A DNA stretch of 64,000 bases, from contig PTFA01000195.1 of the NCBI GenBank assembly GCA_003342895.1, positions 930,001 through 994,000 of the forward strand, in the 5' to 3' direction. The notes beneath the pieces are model-generated. The model worked only from the letters and a program-made list of their open reading frames with translations, was not told where the DNA came from and did not search any database. The translations under genes and the position numbers were made by a program. The stretch is from Casuarius casuarius (lineage: Eukaryota; Chordata; Aves; Casuariiformes; Casuariidae). Positions 1 to 10,500 of the stretch are shown one piece after another (position 1 is the stretch's first letter; every line of letters begins with the position of its first letter).

Positions 1-640
1 GATTTAATTACGTTTTGGCAGGAGAGACAAGGTAGAGGGGATCCCCCCTAACCCCCAAGAAAACATCAAATAGTGAAGGGAAACTGGGTAGCACCGCTGT
101 TGGGAAGGCACCTGGCATAGCTTTAACAGCTGCTGGACGGCCCCGTCTCTGGAAAGAGCAGTGAGCTCTTCCAGCAGCTCGTGGCCCTGTTCAGGTCTCT
201 TTTAAAGACAGTATTTCTGCCCTGTCTGGCTGTTTAATACTAACATAGCTACAGGTACCATTCATGTTTGAAGGTATATGTTATAGTGTATGTAGTATAT
301 GGTTTTAGACCATGGTAGCAATTCCAAAATGCTTGTCTTCTGTCAATCCTAAACTCAGGTCTGAGTTGCAACACGTGTTTCTCAGATCTTAGGTTAGACT
401 AGCACCAGAAAGACAGAATCTTTGCAAAAGAGTTCAGATGGAGGGGACAGGATGACACTGTGGGCAGAATACGGATTTATTACGATGATTATTATTGCAA
501 TAACAGTGTAAACAATATATATATATCATTATCCTAGAAGGAGGACAAGTCTTCAAGCAAACATCAGTAAAGTACAGTACTTAGGCCTCCACCTAGCTAT
601 AAATCCTTCTTCCTTTTGCTGGGGGTTAATTTCTCCCTAA
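1..640. other. Upstream intergenic sequence, no gene seen
   Basis: This AT-leaning stretch lies in front of the CpG island. It has a short alternating AT run near 518-527 and a TATAAAT string at 598-604. That string could be a TATA box for transcription toward the CpG island, but TATA-like strings are common in AT-rich DNA and nothing else supports it. No ORF with recognisable similarity and no interspersed repeat were seen. Confidence 0.5.
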
Positions 641-689
641 ATGTAAGATATTTAAAGGGTGGAAGGGTGGATCAGGCATTGTCATGGGC

Positions 690-1310
690 AGGGAGGCGAG
701 GCCTGGCGGGGAGGTGAGGCATGGTGAGGGGATGCAGCGTCTGCCACAGCCTTGGGCCAGACGGGGCCGCNCTCTCGGCGCCGCCCGGCGCCCNGGCAGC
801 GCCCTGAAGGAGGAGGAGGTAGCGCCGACCCNGCCCGGGCCCGGGCCCGGCCCGCACGACCCCGCGCCGCCCTCACACCGCCCTCGCGGCATTGCGCACG
901 CGCGCACCGGCCTCTGCGCGGTGCCGCCCCGCGGCCTCCCCTTGCGGCCTTGTGACGCCCCCGGGCGCGCGCCGCGGGTGTTGCGCAGGCGCCGCGGCTG
1001 TGGCGCAGCGCCCTCTGGAGGCAGTTGCCCTCAGTGCTGGCGCGGCCGCTGTTGCAGCGTCGGTGCGCGCTTGCCCTCGGTTGGCGTCTTTGCCCCCGGC
1101 CTGGGGGCTCTGGGCCCGCGACCCTCACACCCGCAGCCCGCCGGGGCTCAGCCCCGCAGCAGCTGTCCCAGGCCGCGGCCACTGGTTGGGGCTCTGCCCC
1201 CCCCGCCCCTCCCCCGGGGTCCAGCTCTTTCCGGGCCCCTCCTGCCGTCGCTGCCCCGAGGCATTGCCGCGTGCTCGTCCCCGCAGCAGCATGGAGAGGT
1301 TTTTCAAGCT
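690..1310 (+). promoter_or_regulatory. CpG island with NRF1, GC-box and ETS sites; probable promoter and 5'UTR of the ANKRD26-like gene
   Basis: GC content and CpG density rise abruptly from about 690 and fall away after the start codon at 1291. Positions 893-904 match the NRF1 consensus YGCGCAYGCGCR exactly, and a weaker NRF1-like site lies at 982-993. A GC box in reverse orientation (CCCCGCCCCT) is at 1201-1210, and an ETS core (TTCCGG) is at 1229-1234. A GGGCCC-type short repeat occupies about 835-857. This combination is typical of TATA-less CpG-island promoters. A CAG after a pyrimidine-rich run just before the start codon (about 1284-1286) could be a splice acceptor of a 5'UTR intron, but no matching donor was identified. 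Three ambiguous bases cluster at 771, 794 and 832. Long ORFs on either strand here come from the high GC content. That this is a promoter, and the position of the transcription start, are inferred. Confidence 0.7.
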
Positions 1311-3717
1311 CTTGAGCAAGGGGCAGAGGCAGCCGCCACGCAGCAGCACTTCTGTGCCCTGTGTCGCCACTGCCTACGAGATCTGGGAGGAAGACCTGGG
1401 CAGACTGCACCGTGCAGCTGCCAGCGGCGACCTGACCCAGGTGCAGCAGCAGCGATGGCTGCTGAGACTCGGCATCAACAGGCGAGACAAGGAGAAGCGG
1501 ACACCTCTGCACCTTGCTTGTGCTAACGGACATTCGGAGGTTGTTACATATTTAGTAGAGAACAAGTGCAAGCTAAATCCTTGTGACAGTTTCAAGAGAT
1601 CGCCACTGATGAAGGCAGTTCAATGCCAGCAAGAGCAATGTGTTGCCATTCTGCTAGCAAGCGGTGCCAACCTTAGTCTTGCAGATGCTAATGGCAACAC
1701 TGCGCTTCACCTTGCTGCTAGTGCTCCTAACATCTCTCTAGCAGGGCAGTTACTTGAGCACAATGCACATATCGAGGCAAAGAATAAGATGGGATATACT
1801 CCCCTTTTTCTTGCTGTATCTGAGCATCATGAAGAAATGGTGGAGTTCCTGCTTAAAATGGGAGCTGATGTGCATGCTCAAGATCCAGCTGAAAGGACCC
1901 CTCTTATGCTTGCTGCATCTGCTGGGGACATGAGTGTAATAGAAGTCCTTCTTCGATATGGTGCTGATGTTTCCCAGAAAGACATTTCTGGATGGACAGC
2001 TGAGGATTATGCTTGGAATTCTGGACATGATCGTGTTCGTGAACAACTGGCAGACTATGCAGATGGGGAAAATGCAGGAGAAGCTTCTGCAGGCTGTGCA
2101 AAAGGTGTGCCGGTGCTTGGCACTCCTCCCTGGGCAAGACCTGCTGACTTCGCATTGGGTGCAGCTGCTTTGGACAGTGAAGTGAGAGATGACTTTTCCC
2201 AGGAATGCTTTGTAAGAATGTGCAAGGAAGAGGAGAGTGATGAGAGCTGTCCTGCTTCTGAGGAAGAAAAACTCAGTTTAGCTGCNAAGGAAGAGTCACC
2301 TGAAAGAGAGGGAGAGGATGCTACTGATGGTCCTCAAGTCCCGCATACCGCAGAAGACCTTGCTGGTGTGAGAGATGTTACATTGGCAGCAGCAGTGGAC
2401 CAGGAGGAAGATCCGCGGGATTCCAGGAGCCTGCATTCCTTGCCCGCATGCCTGAGTCCAGAGGCAGCATCAAAACTTCAGGTGTCTGCAGCCGAGAGAG
2501 AAAAGCTTGAAGGACATGAGGCTGCCACAACACAAACAGATTTTCAGTACAATGGACAAGTTATGGTNGGACAGCTGCAGGAGGAGGTTGCTAATGCTCT
2601 TGAAAAGCAGCTGATTCCAGAAGGTTCACTTGAAGTTGCAAAACTTTACTGCAGTGAACTGAAAGAAGACAAATTGCAGTTACAGGAGGAACTGGATAGG
2701 GTTAAAGCCAAATTGCAGGAGCTGGAAAAACAGCATATACAATCTGAGCATTATGTTCAGGATTTGAAGACAGCCGTGGAAAATAAGCAAAGAGAAACAA
2801 TAGCTTTATCCCAGAAGCTGCAAGAACTTCTGGAAGCCTCTTCTGGAACCATTAATCTAAAACAACTGGAAGAACGAGTGGGACGACTTGAAAATGCCAG
2901 ACTGGAAGGCACAGCCCGAAAACAGACAGATAGAATCAAAGTTCTTCAGAAAGACCTGCAAGCCTCTGCCTCAGTTCATAATCGCCTGGAGGACTTGATC
3001 ACTGGCTTACGGATGAAACACACGCCCTCAGAGGAAGACCAAAATCAGCAGTGCAAGAGCAAAAGAAAGCCATTGAAGTCACTGGCAGAATGGACACTAC
3101 CAACAGAAGCCTGTCTGGAGCAAGAAATGGTAAGAAACATTGAACTGCAGGAAGAATGCAGCAGGTCCAAGAGGCTTCTGGAAAAAACTAAGAAGAAACT
3201 GAGGGTGTATGAGAGGCAAGAGAGTGAATCCCAATTGAATTTCCAGGACAAAATGGAGGATACATGTTCTGGAATGGACAGTGAAGTTGGTAGATTAAGA
3301 ACAGAGGTCTGTGAACTTTCCCACTGGCTAGAGGCAGAGCGGAGAAACTCAAGGCAGCTAGAAAAAACAAATAAAGGTTTGCAACAAGACTTGACTTTGA
3401 TGCGTGGGAGCTTGGAAAAACTGCGGAAGGGAAAGAGGCAGCTGGAAGAAGAGGTGGTTTTCCTCAGATGTCAGTTAAACGCCAAGATGATGGATCACAG
3501 CCAGAGAGAACAATATAAAAGGGAGAGTGAACAAAGGGCTGGGCTAGAGCTACGGCAAAAACTGCAGGAAGTCAATCTATTTCTGCAGACACAGGCAGCC
3601 ACCCAGGACCGAGTGGAACGCATAAGAGCTGCTACTGAAGCTTCCACAGTAGGCCAACTGCAGCAGAGAATTAGAGATTTAGAATTGGAGTTGAATCTTA
3701 GAAAACGGCTGTATTGA
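1291..3717 (+). CDS. Intronless ANKRD26-like ankyrin-repeat/coiled-coil protein (probable retrogene)
   Basis: The 808-codon ORF has no intron. ATG 1291 is the first in-frame ATG and has a strong Kozak context (A at -3, G at +4); the frame stays open upstream only by GC-rich chance, without an ATG. Residues 35-230 hold six ankyrin repeats (about 35-66, 69-98, 102-131, 135-164, 168-197, 201-230) and a partial seventh at 234-257, with TPLHLACANGH and NTALHLAA-type cores. Residues 260-440 are an acidic linker. Coiled coils cover about 444-575 and 606-808. The N-terminal ankyrin block and the segment at 757-779 (KLQEVNLFLQTQAA) match the ANKRD26/POTE/CCDC144 family. In vertebrates ANKRD26 is a multi-exon, membrane- and centriole-associated scaffold, so this is most simply an expressed retrocopy. 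Both ambiguous bases (2286, 2568) are synonymous whatever the base (Ala GCN, Val GTN). The protein is much shorter than full-length ANKRD26 and lacks a readable DUF3496 end. Its function cannot be assigned beyond likely protein-protein scaffolding. Confidence 0.85.
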   Translation: MERFFKLLSKGQRQPPRSSTSVPCVATAYEIWEEDLGRLHRAAASGDLTQVQQQRWLLRLGINRRDKEKRTPLHLACANGHSEVVTYLVENKCKLNPCDSFKRSPLMKAVQCQQEQCVAILLASGANLSLADANGNTALHLAASAPNISLAGQLLEHNAHIEAKNKMGYTPLFLAVSEHHEEMVEFLLKMGADVHAQDPAERTPLMLAASAGDMSVIEVLLRYGADVSQKDISGWTAEDYAWNSGHDRVREQLADYADGENAGEASAGCAKGVPVLGTPPWARPADFALGAAALDSEVRDDFSQECFVRMCKEEESDESCPASEEEKLSLAXKEESPEREGEDATDGPQVPHTAEDLAGVRDVTLAAAVDQEEDPRDSRSLHSLPACLSPEAASKLQVSAAEREKLEGHEAATTQTDFQYNGQVMXGQLQEEVANALEKQLIPEGSLEVAKLYCSELKEDKLQLQEELDRVKAKLQELEKQHIQSEHYVQDLKTAVENKQRETIALSQKLQELLEASSGTINLKQLEERVGRLENARLEGTARKQTDRIKVLQKDLQASASVHNRLEDLITGLRMKHTPSEEDQNQQCKSKRKPLKSLAEWTLPTEACLEQEMVRNIELQEECSRSKRLLEKTKKKLRVYERQESESQLNFQDKMEDTCSGMDSEVGRLRTEVCELSHWLEAERRNSRQLEKTNKGLQQDLTLMRGSLEKLRKGKRQLEEEVVFLRCQLNAKMMDHSQREQYKRESEQRAGLELRQKLQEVNLFLQTQAATQDRVERIRAATEASTVGQLQQRIRDLELELNLRKRLY

Positions 3718-3904
3718 GACAGAGGGGCTTGCGGAGGCCAGTCCCACACACCTTCATGAGTGCTGCAGAAGCCACTCTCTGATGATGCACCTAGTGGGCA
3801 ACGCTTCCTCCATGAGAGACAGATTGGAAGCTCATGTGACTGAGGTGCAGTGGGAATGGTCAAAAATATCGCAGAATAACTTGAGCAAGTCACTGCTGAA
3901 CTGA
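3713..3904 (+). pseudogene. Open frame past the stop codon: possible frameshifted C-terminal remnant
   Basis: The stop TGA is at 3715-3717. The frame that includes codon 3713-3715 reads through without a stop to TGA 3902-3904, about 63 codons. The family sequence normally continues at this point into the DUF3496 region, so a one-base shift could have cut the protein short. Similarity of the shifted reading to DUF3496 is weak by eye; an ordinary 3'UTR is equally possible. Confidence 0.3.
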
Positions 3905-4036
3905 AAATTAGATCTATTGGAGCTTCTCTCTGGGGAGCTACCGAAGGATCTTCAGAAAACGTAGACCAGGACCCAGTTTCCNGGACAATACAAGAGTACT
4001 GCGGTGTTCTGACCAAAAATGATATGACTTGATTTG

Positions 4037-4042
4037 AATAAA
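4037..4042 (+). promoter_or_regulatory. AATAAA polyadenylation signal, candidate 3' end of the ANKRD26-like gene
   Basis: The hexamer AATAAA lies 320 bases after the stop codon. A recent retrocopy should show a poly(A) tract within 10-30 bases of the signal and none is present. The nearest A-run is eight bases at 4418-4425. Either the tail has decayed or the transcript ends elsewhere. Confidence 0.4.
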
Positions 4043-4596
4043 AGTACTAGGGAGTGTCTGTGGGAAATTATTTTGTTTACACAATCTGACAATGGTTTCC
4101 CATCCCACGGTGCAGATGTGAGAAATCCTTATCACTATAAAGAGTGATCTGAAGCTGCTGCAACAGGGTAGCCAAGCTCTTTGTGACTCCTAGTGGCTGG
4201 TGATGTGGCNACTGTAGGCCTGGTGAAGGGCAGTACTGTGGGACCTTTGCATCAGTAACACAAGCAGTTTGACTTACCTTGGGGAGTTGTCCGCCATTAT
4301 GGGAGAGCTGCATTTGTCATTTCATGTCTATAGAAGTTGTTACCGATCAGAAGATGCTAGAACAGAAGTCCCCATTCCAGAAAGGTAAGAGTGGTTATAC
4401 TNAGATGAATGAAGACTAAAAAAAATGTGCTTTCTACCTAATCACTGAGGGACTTGAATTACCAGGCAGTGAGGAAAAGCAACCACTGACACTATTTTCA
4501 TAGGAATACAACAGTGGTGTATAGATAATAATATGCTCTATTGCACTGAAAATACTGGGTTTTTTTTTCATTTAAAAATTTAGTTCAAAATTTAGT
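4043..4596. other. Intergenic sequence between the retrogene and CR1
   Basis: This is unique-looking sequence with an A8 run at 4418-4425, which might be a decayed retrocopy tail, and a T-run near 4560-4568. No coding or structural feature was recognised. Confidence 0.45.
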
Positions 4597-5472
4597 CCCT
4601 GGATGAAGGGACAGAGTGCACCTCAGCAAGTTTGCTGATGATACAAAACTGGGAGGAATGGCTGATACACCTGAGGACTGTGCTGCCATTCAAAGGGACC
4701 TGGAAAGGCTGGAGAGGTGGACAGAGGGGAACCTCATGAAGTTCAATAAAGAGAAGTGCAGAGTCCTGCAGCTAGAGAGTACAGGCTGGGGGCTGACCTG
4801 CTGGAAAGCAGCCTTGCAGACAAGGACCTAGGAGTCCCGGGGGACAACAAGCTGACCATGAGCCAGCCATGTGCCCTTGTGGCCAAGAAGACCAATGATA
4901 TCGTGAGTTGCATTAGGAAGAGCATTGCCAGCAGGTCGAGGGAGCTGATCCTTCTCTTCTACTCAGCCCTGGTGAGGCCACACCTGTTCTACTGTGTCCA
5001 GTTCTGGGCTCCCCAGTGTAGGAGAGAGACGAAGCTACTGGAATGAGTCCAGGGAAGGGCTACTAAGATGTTGAAGGGACTGAAGCATCTCTCATATGAG
5101 GAAAGGCTGAGAGAGCTGGGCCTGTTTAGCCTGGAGAAGACTGAGGGGGGATCTTATCAATGTGTATAAATATCTGAAGGGAGGGTGTAAAGAGGATGGG
5201 GCCAGACTCTTTTCGGTGGTGTCCAGTGACAAGACAAGAGGCAATGGGCACAAACTGAAACACAGGCAGTTCCATCTGAACATAAGGAAAAACTTACTGT
5301 GAGGGTAACAGAGCACTGGAACAGGTTCCCCAGAGAGGTGGTGGAGTCTCAAAAGCCATCTGGACAGGGTCCTGGGCAGCCTGTTATAGGTGACCCTGCT
5401 TGAGCAGGGGGGATGGACTAGATGACCTCCGGAGGTCTCTTCCAACCTCAATCATTCTGTGATTCTATGATT
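4597..5472 (+). mobile_element. CR1 LINE, 5'-truncated, sense orientation
   Basis: This is the 3' part of a chicken-type CR1 non-LTR retrotransposon. The reverse transcriptase FADD motif is readable at about 4628-4639 (FADDTKLGG). Downstream CR1 ORF2 segments are spread over more than one frame ([10 protein letters not shown] near 4790-4819, YSALVRPHL near 4960-4986, [17 protein letters not shown] near 5090-5140). A frame change near 4780, an in-frame stop at 5044-5046 and further shifts make it inactive. The 3' end shows the expected octamer-type ATTCTGTGATTCTATGA motif at about 5453-5469, with no poly(A) tail, as is usual for CR1. It is one of the younger repeats in the window. Confidence 0.93.
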
Positions 5473-6238
5473 TAATAAATAAAGTCTGTGAGCCAGAATC
5501 TGTTAGAAGAATGTAGTTCCAGAGATTTATCTTTTAATATCTCAGAAAACTTCCTGGTTTTCTTACCCTAGGTTTTACCTAGAATAGATCTGTGGCAATT
5601 TCTGCTTGGTGTTAAGAATGAATTTTTAGCTTGGGCATTTGAGGGAGTTTTGGTCACAACATGCCAGAAGCTACTTAGGAAAGATTACCACTGTTCTGAA
5701 GATTCCCGATGTCAATGTTTGTATCCTGACACTTAACTCAGTCCTGCATGGGTAAGTAAGGCACTGAATGTCTTAGCATGGTCACGTCTAAATGACAGTG
5801 ACAGAGATTTTGTGAAATTCAGTTGTTTCCTTTCACAGAGGGTTATGGCATCTGGTATTAGCACTTTGTCCCTTCTCAACTGAAGGAAGAATCACTCATT
5901 TATTGCCAGAAATTTTTATCTAATTTACCAGTCTTTTCATTTTAGTTAATAGAATTCCAAAGGGATGGAAGGCAGTTGACTTCCCATCTTCCAGTGAAAG
6001 TCAGTGCCAGCCCACTCCTGGTCTTTCATTANTGCCATTGAAAATACATTCCTAGGTGCAAAAAATCCACTAGTGTTAGAAACCTGAGTGAAATGAAAAC
6101 AATTAGGTTGTATAGTATTCTGATTCTGTAATAATGCAACATCTGCATTTATCCTGAACCTTTTTATTGAAGGATCTGAAACATGGCAACTTTAGTCCTC
6201 CTAGCCTTGAAGTATGACCTATTATAATCGTTCATTCC
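5473..6238. other. Intergenic, nothing recognised
   Basis: Single-copy-looking, moderately AT-rich sequence. An AATAAATAAA string directly follows the CR1 end near 5475-5484. No ORF, repeat or structured element could be supported. Confidence 0.5.
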
Positions 6239-6292
6239 ATGAGAAACTGAGGCAGAGATAGACTGAATTAATCCAGGTTCACAGAGTCAGGA
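6239..6292 (+). repeat. MIR-like (CORE-SINE) fragment
   Basis: The text GAGAAACTGAGGCAGAGA followed by a degenerate CAGGTTCACAGAGTCAG matches the amniote MIR/CORE-SINE segment that reads 'gaaactgaggcacagag ... aggtcacacag'. It is strongly decayed. A separate string at 6499-6528 (GAGCTTGCAGTCTAAAT type) resembles another part of related SINEs. Confidence 0.45.
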
Positions 6293-9109
6293 ATGATCCT
6301 GGCAATTTTGATAATCAAAGGCTACAGACATAATGTGGAGAGAGGTCCGAGATAGGTGAGGGGGAGAGACAGCTACCTAATTACTTCCACAGATCCTCAC
6401 TTAAACCACTTACTATAGTTGTTACTAGACCCCCAGAAGTCATAAGAACTGTCTTCAGTGAGAAGATGTCGTTACTGTGTATAAACAGAGTAAAGACCCT
6501 GTCTCATAGAGCTTGCAGTCTAAATCACTGGTTCCTGATATTGAAATACAGCTCACTGACATAAAAAGTGAGTTGCAGAATCCAAACTAATAAGCTTTAC
6601 TGTCCTTAATAAGACTACCTCCTCAAGGAAACAGAATCACCAGCCCCACCAGTGTGAGCTGAGGAGGTAGCGTTGCAAGGAAAGCAGGTTTGGGGAGCAG
6701 CGAGAAGTCAGGGAGTCAAGGAAAGGAGGAGAGGAAGATAGTGGTAGAGAGGTCCAACTTAAGAAGAAAGTGGAGAACAACATGTCCAAATGCACAAACA
6801 GCTGAGGAGTGGGAGGGGAAACAGAGACAGTGAAGGATTTGAGTACAATTGCATGATCACAAACAATGTTTTGCCACTGAAGAAGTCACTGTTGACACAG
6901 CAACCAGCTAGCCATGCTATTATTGCACAGCAGTCATCATGTAAAAGGTCTGAGCTGAAGGCACTGCACAACTCAGCGACGACTTGAAGCATATTGTACT
7001 TGTTAGTTCATGACCACATGATCAGCCCTCAGAAGGAAGAAAATACCAGGTAATAAAAGACTCTTCAATCTGAGGGAGAAAACATAGCAAGAAACAAGGT
7101 CAGAAATTAAAATCAGACAAATGGAGATTTTTTTTAGCAGTGAGGATGACTGTTGGAAAGGAAGTGGCGTATTTTCTATTAGTTTCTTCAAAAAAGAGTG
7201 GAGAACTCTTTTGCAAGATAAATTTCAATTTAAAAAGTCATTGTTCTTAATAAAGAGATAATGGGGAAATTCTGTGGCCTGTGGTATGTAGAAGGTCAGA
7301 CAAAAGCAGTGATGGAGAACTGTTGGCTTTGGTGCTATGTCTGGCGCTGATGGAGATCTGGGCTGACAGCAACTNGTCGACACTACAGTGTTTTATTAAG
7401 TAAATTTGGCACGAGGCACCTAAAAGCTTTGCCATTGCTGAACTTAAAGGATCTAGAGGTCTTCAGAATTTCTGAATGAATGCACTTACTTTCTGGAAAT
7501 GTAACTGTGTTTTTTTGTTTTGTTTCGTTTTGTTTTTTGGAGACAGTAAGGGGAGAGCAGCAGGCCTTAATAACAGTCCAACATACTGCATACCATAAAT
7601 CTTAACCCAGTTCATTTGTAATTATAACTGATAAATCCCATCTGAAGGTTTAAGCTATTTTTATGTGTCTATTATACGACTGTCTGGAAGCATTCATTTC
7701 TAACTATAGCCTATACTGTAGAGTAACTCTGAGGTTTACCTTTCCTAAATAAGTAACGCTCGCTAGCTTTTATGGCAGCTAACACCTTTTGGCTGGGCTT
7801 ACTTTTCCTTTTCTGTGCCATGAATTGCACTTTGAATATTGTCAAATGCCACTAACATATACGTCAGAAGACTGTGCAGATCTGTTAAGATTTCTAATCT
7901 TTACTGGTGAGAATCAACTTTTCATCACACAGAAACCAATTCCTGTCTCTTCTCCCTCTAGAAATCAGACTGTACAGTGGAAGGGCTCCAAGTCTCTGCT
8001 GTTTAATGGCAAATTGGCTCAGGGCAGCAGCAGTACTAGTTCTAAAATCATTAAGCGAGCTGCCGCCAATGCATCTTTCACAGTCAAGCTGTAGATAAAT
8101 GGAAGGTAAGATTGTCAAGGATGGGGTTCAAAGTCACCGATGAGTCCTCTCCTCACCTTTTTCCTTTTTGGAGAATAGTATTATTTTCTTTGAGTACTAT
8201 GTACATTTTCCAAGTGGAAGAGAAAGGGCTGTGATGGAAAAATCAGGAAATAATCTTTATCTCTAAAACAATCAACTTCTCTCCCTACTCCCCCTTCCCC
8301 AGAACCAAACTCCATTAGGAGTTTGCTTGATGGGGAGGACTGATACTTGTAACAGCTTCTGGGATGAGAAGGAAGGAGACATAAAAGGAAGAAAAATGAT
8401 GTGTGTTTTTGGTGAGGAGAGGGTAGGATGGCAGACATATGTGGCACCAACAATANTGATCCTGAGAAAGAGGAATTCCCAGGTTACAAACGACTATGTC
8501 TTTCCCCATCATCATACTCCATTAATCGAAATAAGCTCTCTCCTTGAATCACAGGCCTGCTTCTGCAGCAGGTCAGCAAAAAAATATTGCCAGAGAGTTG
8601 GAAAAACAACCCTTCCAANGGAGGTGTGGCATGATCTCACTTCTCTTTGGCTGCTGTGGGTCACGGTCGAAGTGAAGAAGATGAACAGATTTTATGAATC
8701 AGTGGTGCAAGAGCTGAGGAATTTCCAAGTCTGTGATGACATGGTTTGATAGCAATGGCTGTTGGGGTTTTTGCTTTTGGGTTTTTTTGAGTTTTTTTTT
8801 TAATGCAAATAGTGTGCTTGGTGTTGTGCAAATTACAAGAAAAGGTACCTCCTACCCTGAAGAAGTTGCTTCCTACAAGACCATGAGAAACTTAGTTTTG
8901 CATACGTTTCTAGGCTACCACCACTTTTAGGATAGGATGAGATGCCTTCTTGGAGGTGCCTATCACTCTTCGTTGATTATAGTGTTTGCTTAAATGACTA
9001 GCTTAGAAGCGAGGCTTAAAGTCTGGATAGCTTAAGGCTGATTCAGTGAGATAATCTTCCCCATCTGCTCTGAATGTAGTACTTGATCTTGTAAGAGGAA
9101 AAAGAAAGC
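6293..9109. other. Intergenic, low-complexity patches only
   Basis: Holds a purine-rich stretch at about 6660-6745, a T/G-rich run at 7507-7539 and a T-rich run near 8780-8800. The longest ORF (ATG at about 8330, ending 8749, + strand) resembles nothing known and is probably chance. Unique sequence near 7770-7920 is free of obvious repeats. Confidence 0.5.
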
Positions 9110-9360
9110 AAAACTCCTCGCTTTATTCCCCCCCAAGGGAAGATCATAGCAAGAGGTTCATCGGCTATTCTATGGAAAAAAAAAACTGTACCTGTGATAT
9201 TTTGTTATTCAGTGAGGGAATTTCATAGCCAAACATATGAGTGGAACTGCCACTACGCTTGAGTCACATGCGTTGAAGATAAATATCTGAGACTGTCAAC
9301 ACAGTGGTCATTTTGTGTCTTTGCAGCTATTAACTCCCACCATGGATAAAATCATTGCCT
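9110..9360 (+). repeat. Left arm of long inverted repeat
   Basis: This arm pairs with the reverse complement of 10501-10743. The core 9201-9313 matches with only about three substitutions and one 2-base indel over about 110 bases. The outer part (9110-9200) and inner part (9314-9360) are more diverged. The inner end carries TTAACTCCCACCAT, which is also found inverted in the other arm. It matches no TIR or SINE that I recognise. Confidence 0.9.
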
Positions 9361-10500
9361 GTGTAGAAACACTGTTTACTGTCAGGAAGCATGTGGAAAG
9401 TCTGAGTCATTGTACAGAATCCCAGCATACGGGGGGTCCGTGAGGGATGGCAGAATTATAAAAGATGATACAGCTGCAGTCCAAGATGGTTTTTGTACCA
9501 TGCATTGCATATCACAGTTGCTCAGCACCATGCAGAAGTCTGTGATGGTGATTTGTGGCCTGTTTGAAGGGGCTTTCTTGTTTACTGCAGCTGAAAGTTT
9601 TGCACCTTTCTCTGGTCTCCTGCATACATTTTTGATCTAAACTGTGCCAAAGAACTATCCAGCTTTTCAGGAATATGAAGTTAAACTGTCAGGTGACTTT
9701 TTGCGTGATGCTTTCTCATCAAGCCTTGGGGATATTGAATATTTGTTCCACATGGTTTTATTATGTTATATTTTATTTTAATACTGCCCTTATCCTTAAC
9801 TGTGAGAGGATGCTGTTAGAGTGGCAGATTCATGTCCTCCTTCTCTAGTCAGTTCTGCCCATGTTAAGGAAACAAGTGACTTTTCTTTTACAAGAAGATT
9901 AAATTATGATAGGTGAAATATAAGGAATAACTGAATTAGTGTCATAATGACAATGTAAACTTCAGTTAGAAAAAATATATTTCCATTGTAATAAAGTCTG
10001 GCAATAAATTTTAAAAATCATACATTTTTGAAGCCTTAGATTTCTTTGCTTGTGCAATGTCTATCACTGAGATCCTGCGTAAGACCATATAAATGAAAGA
10101 TCTCCATTCGTAGATAAACAGAGAGAGGGGGGAAAAAAAAAGTGTCCTGTAAATGGGATACCATTTTTAGCAATCAAATTGAAAGATAAATGATGCCCTG
10201 CTTCCCAGGCATGTGCCTCTGTTAAGTCAAGGTGGTTATTTTGATGTGACAAAGAACAGAGCATGATACTATAGGTCTGTGCTACCTGCAGTGTGCCCAT
10301 GTCATCCTCATTAAGTTAAAGCATTTGCTCACACAACCCAAAAAGTAGGAGAAGGCTAATAAATTTTGCAAATGCTGGGTAGTCTAAGACCAGAACTTGT
10401 TTAGATCATNGTTTAAAAAGTAACAAAGTAATGTGTATGGCTTTGTTCTGAAAGTTATCAGTATGGTGTAGTACACTTTTCAGCAAGGTCTCTATTACTA
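9361..10500. other. Loop between the inverted-repeat arms
   Basis: These 1.14 kb are AT-rich and show no transposase-like ORF. The longest reading frame (9410-9640) is unrecognised and lacks DDE-type motifs. Purine-rich GAGAGAGGGGGGAAAA with an A-run sits at 10120-10140. The whole arm-loop-arm unit is about 1.63 kb. Confidence 0.5.

Noticed and set aside
892..1290. N-terminal extension of the ANKRD26-like ORF by 133 codons
   Set aside because: The frame is open but has no ATG (it begins at TTG); composition is CpG-island-like and ATG 1291 has a strong Kozak context.
682..1533. 283-codon minus-strand frame across the CpG island
   Set aside because: Open because of high GC; it runs antisense through the ankyrin-gene start and resembles no protein.
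4616..5046. Frames resembling reverse transcriptase taken as a gene
   Set aside because: They are broken pieces of a 5'-truncated CR1 element with frame changes and stops.
8330..8749. 140-codon plus-strand ORF
   Set aside because: No recognisable similarity, no repeat or splice context; length is within chance for 64 kb in six frames.
9361..10500. Transposase gene between the inverted-repeat arms
   Set aside because: No frame shows DDE or other transposase motifs; all frames are short.
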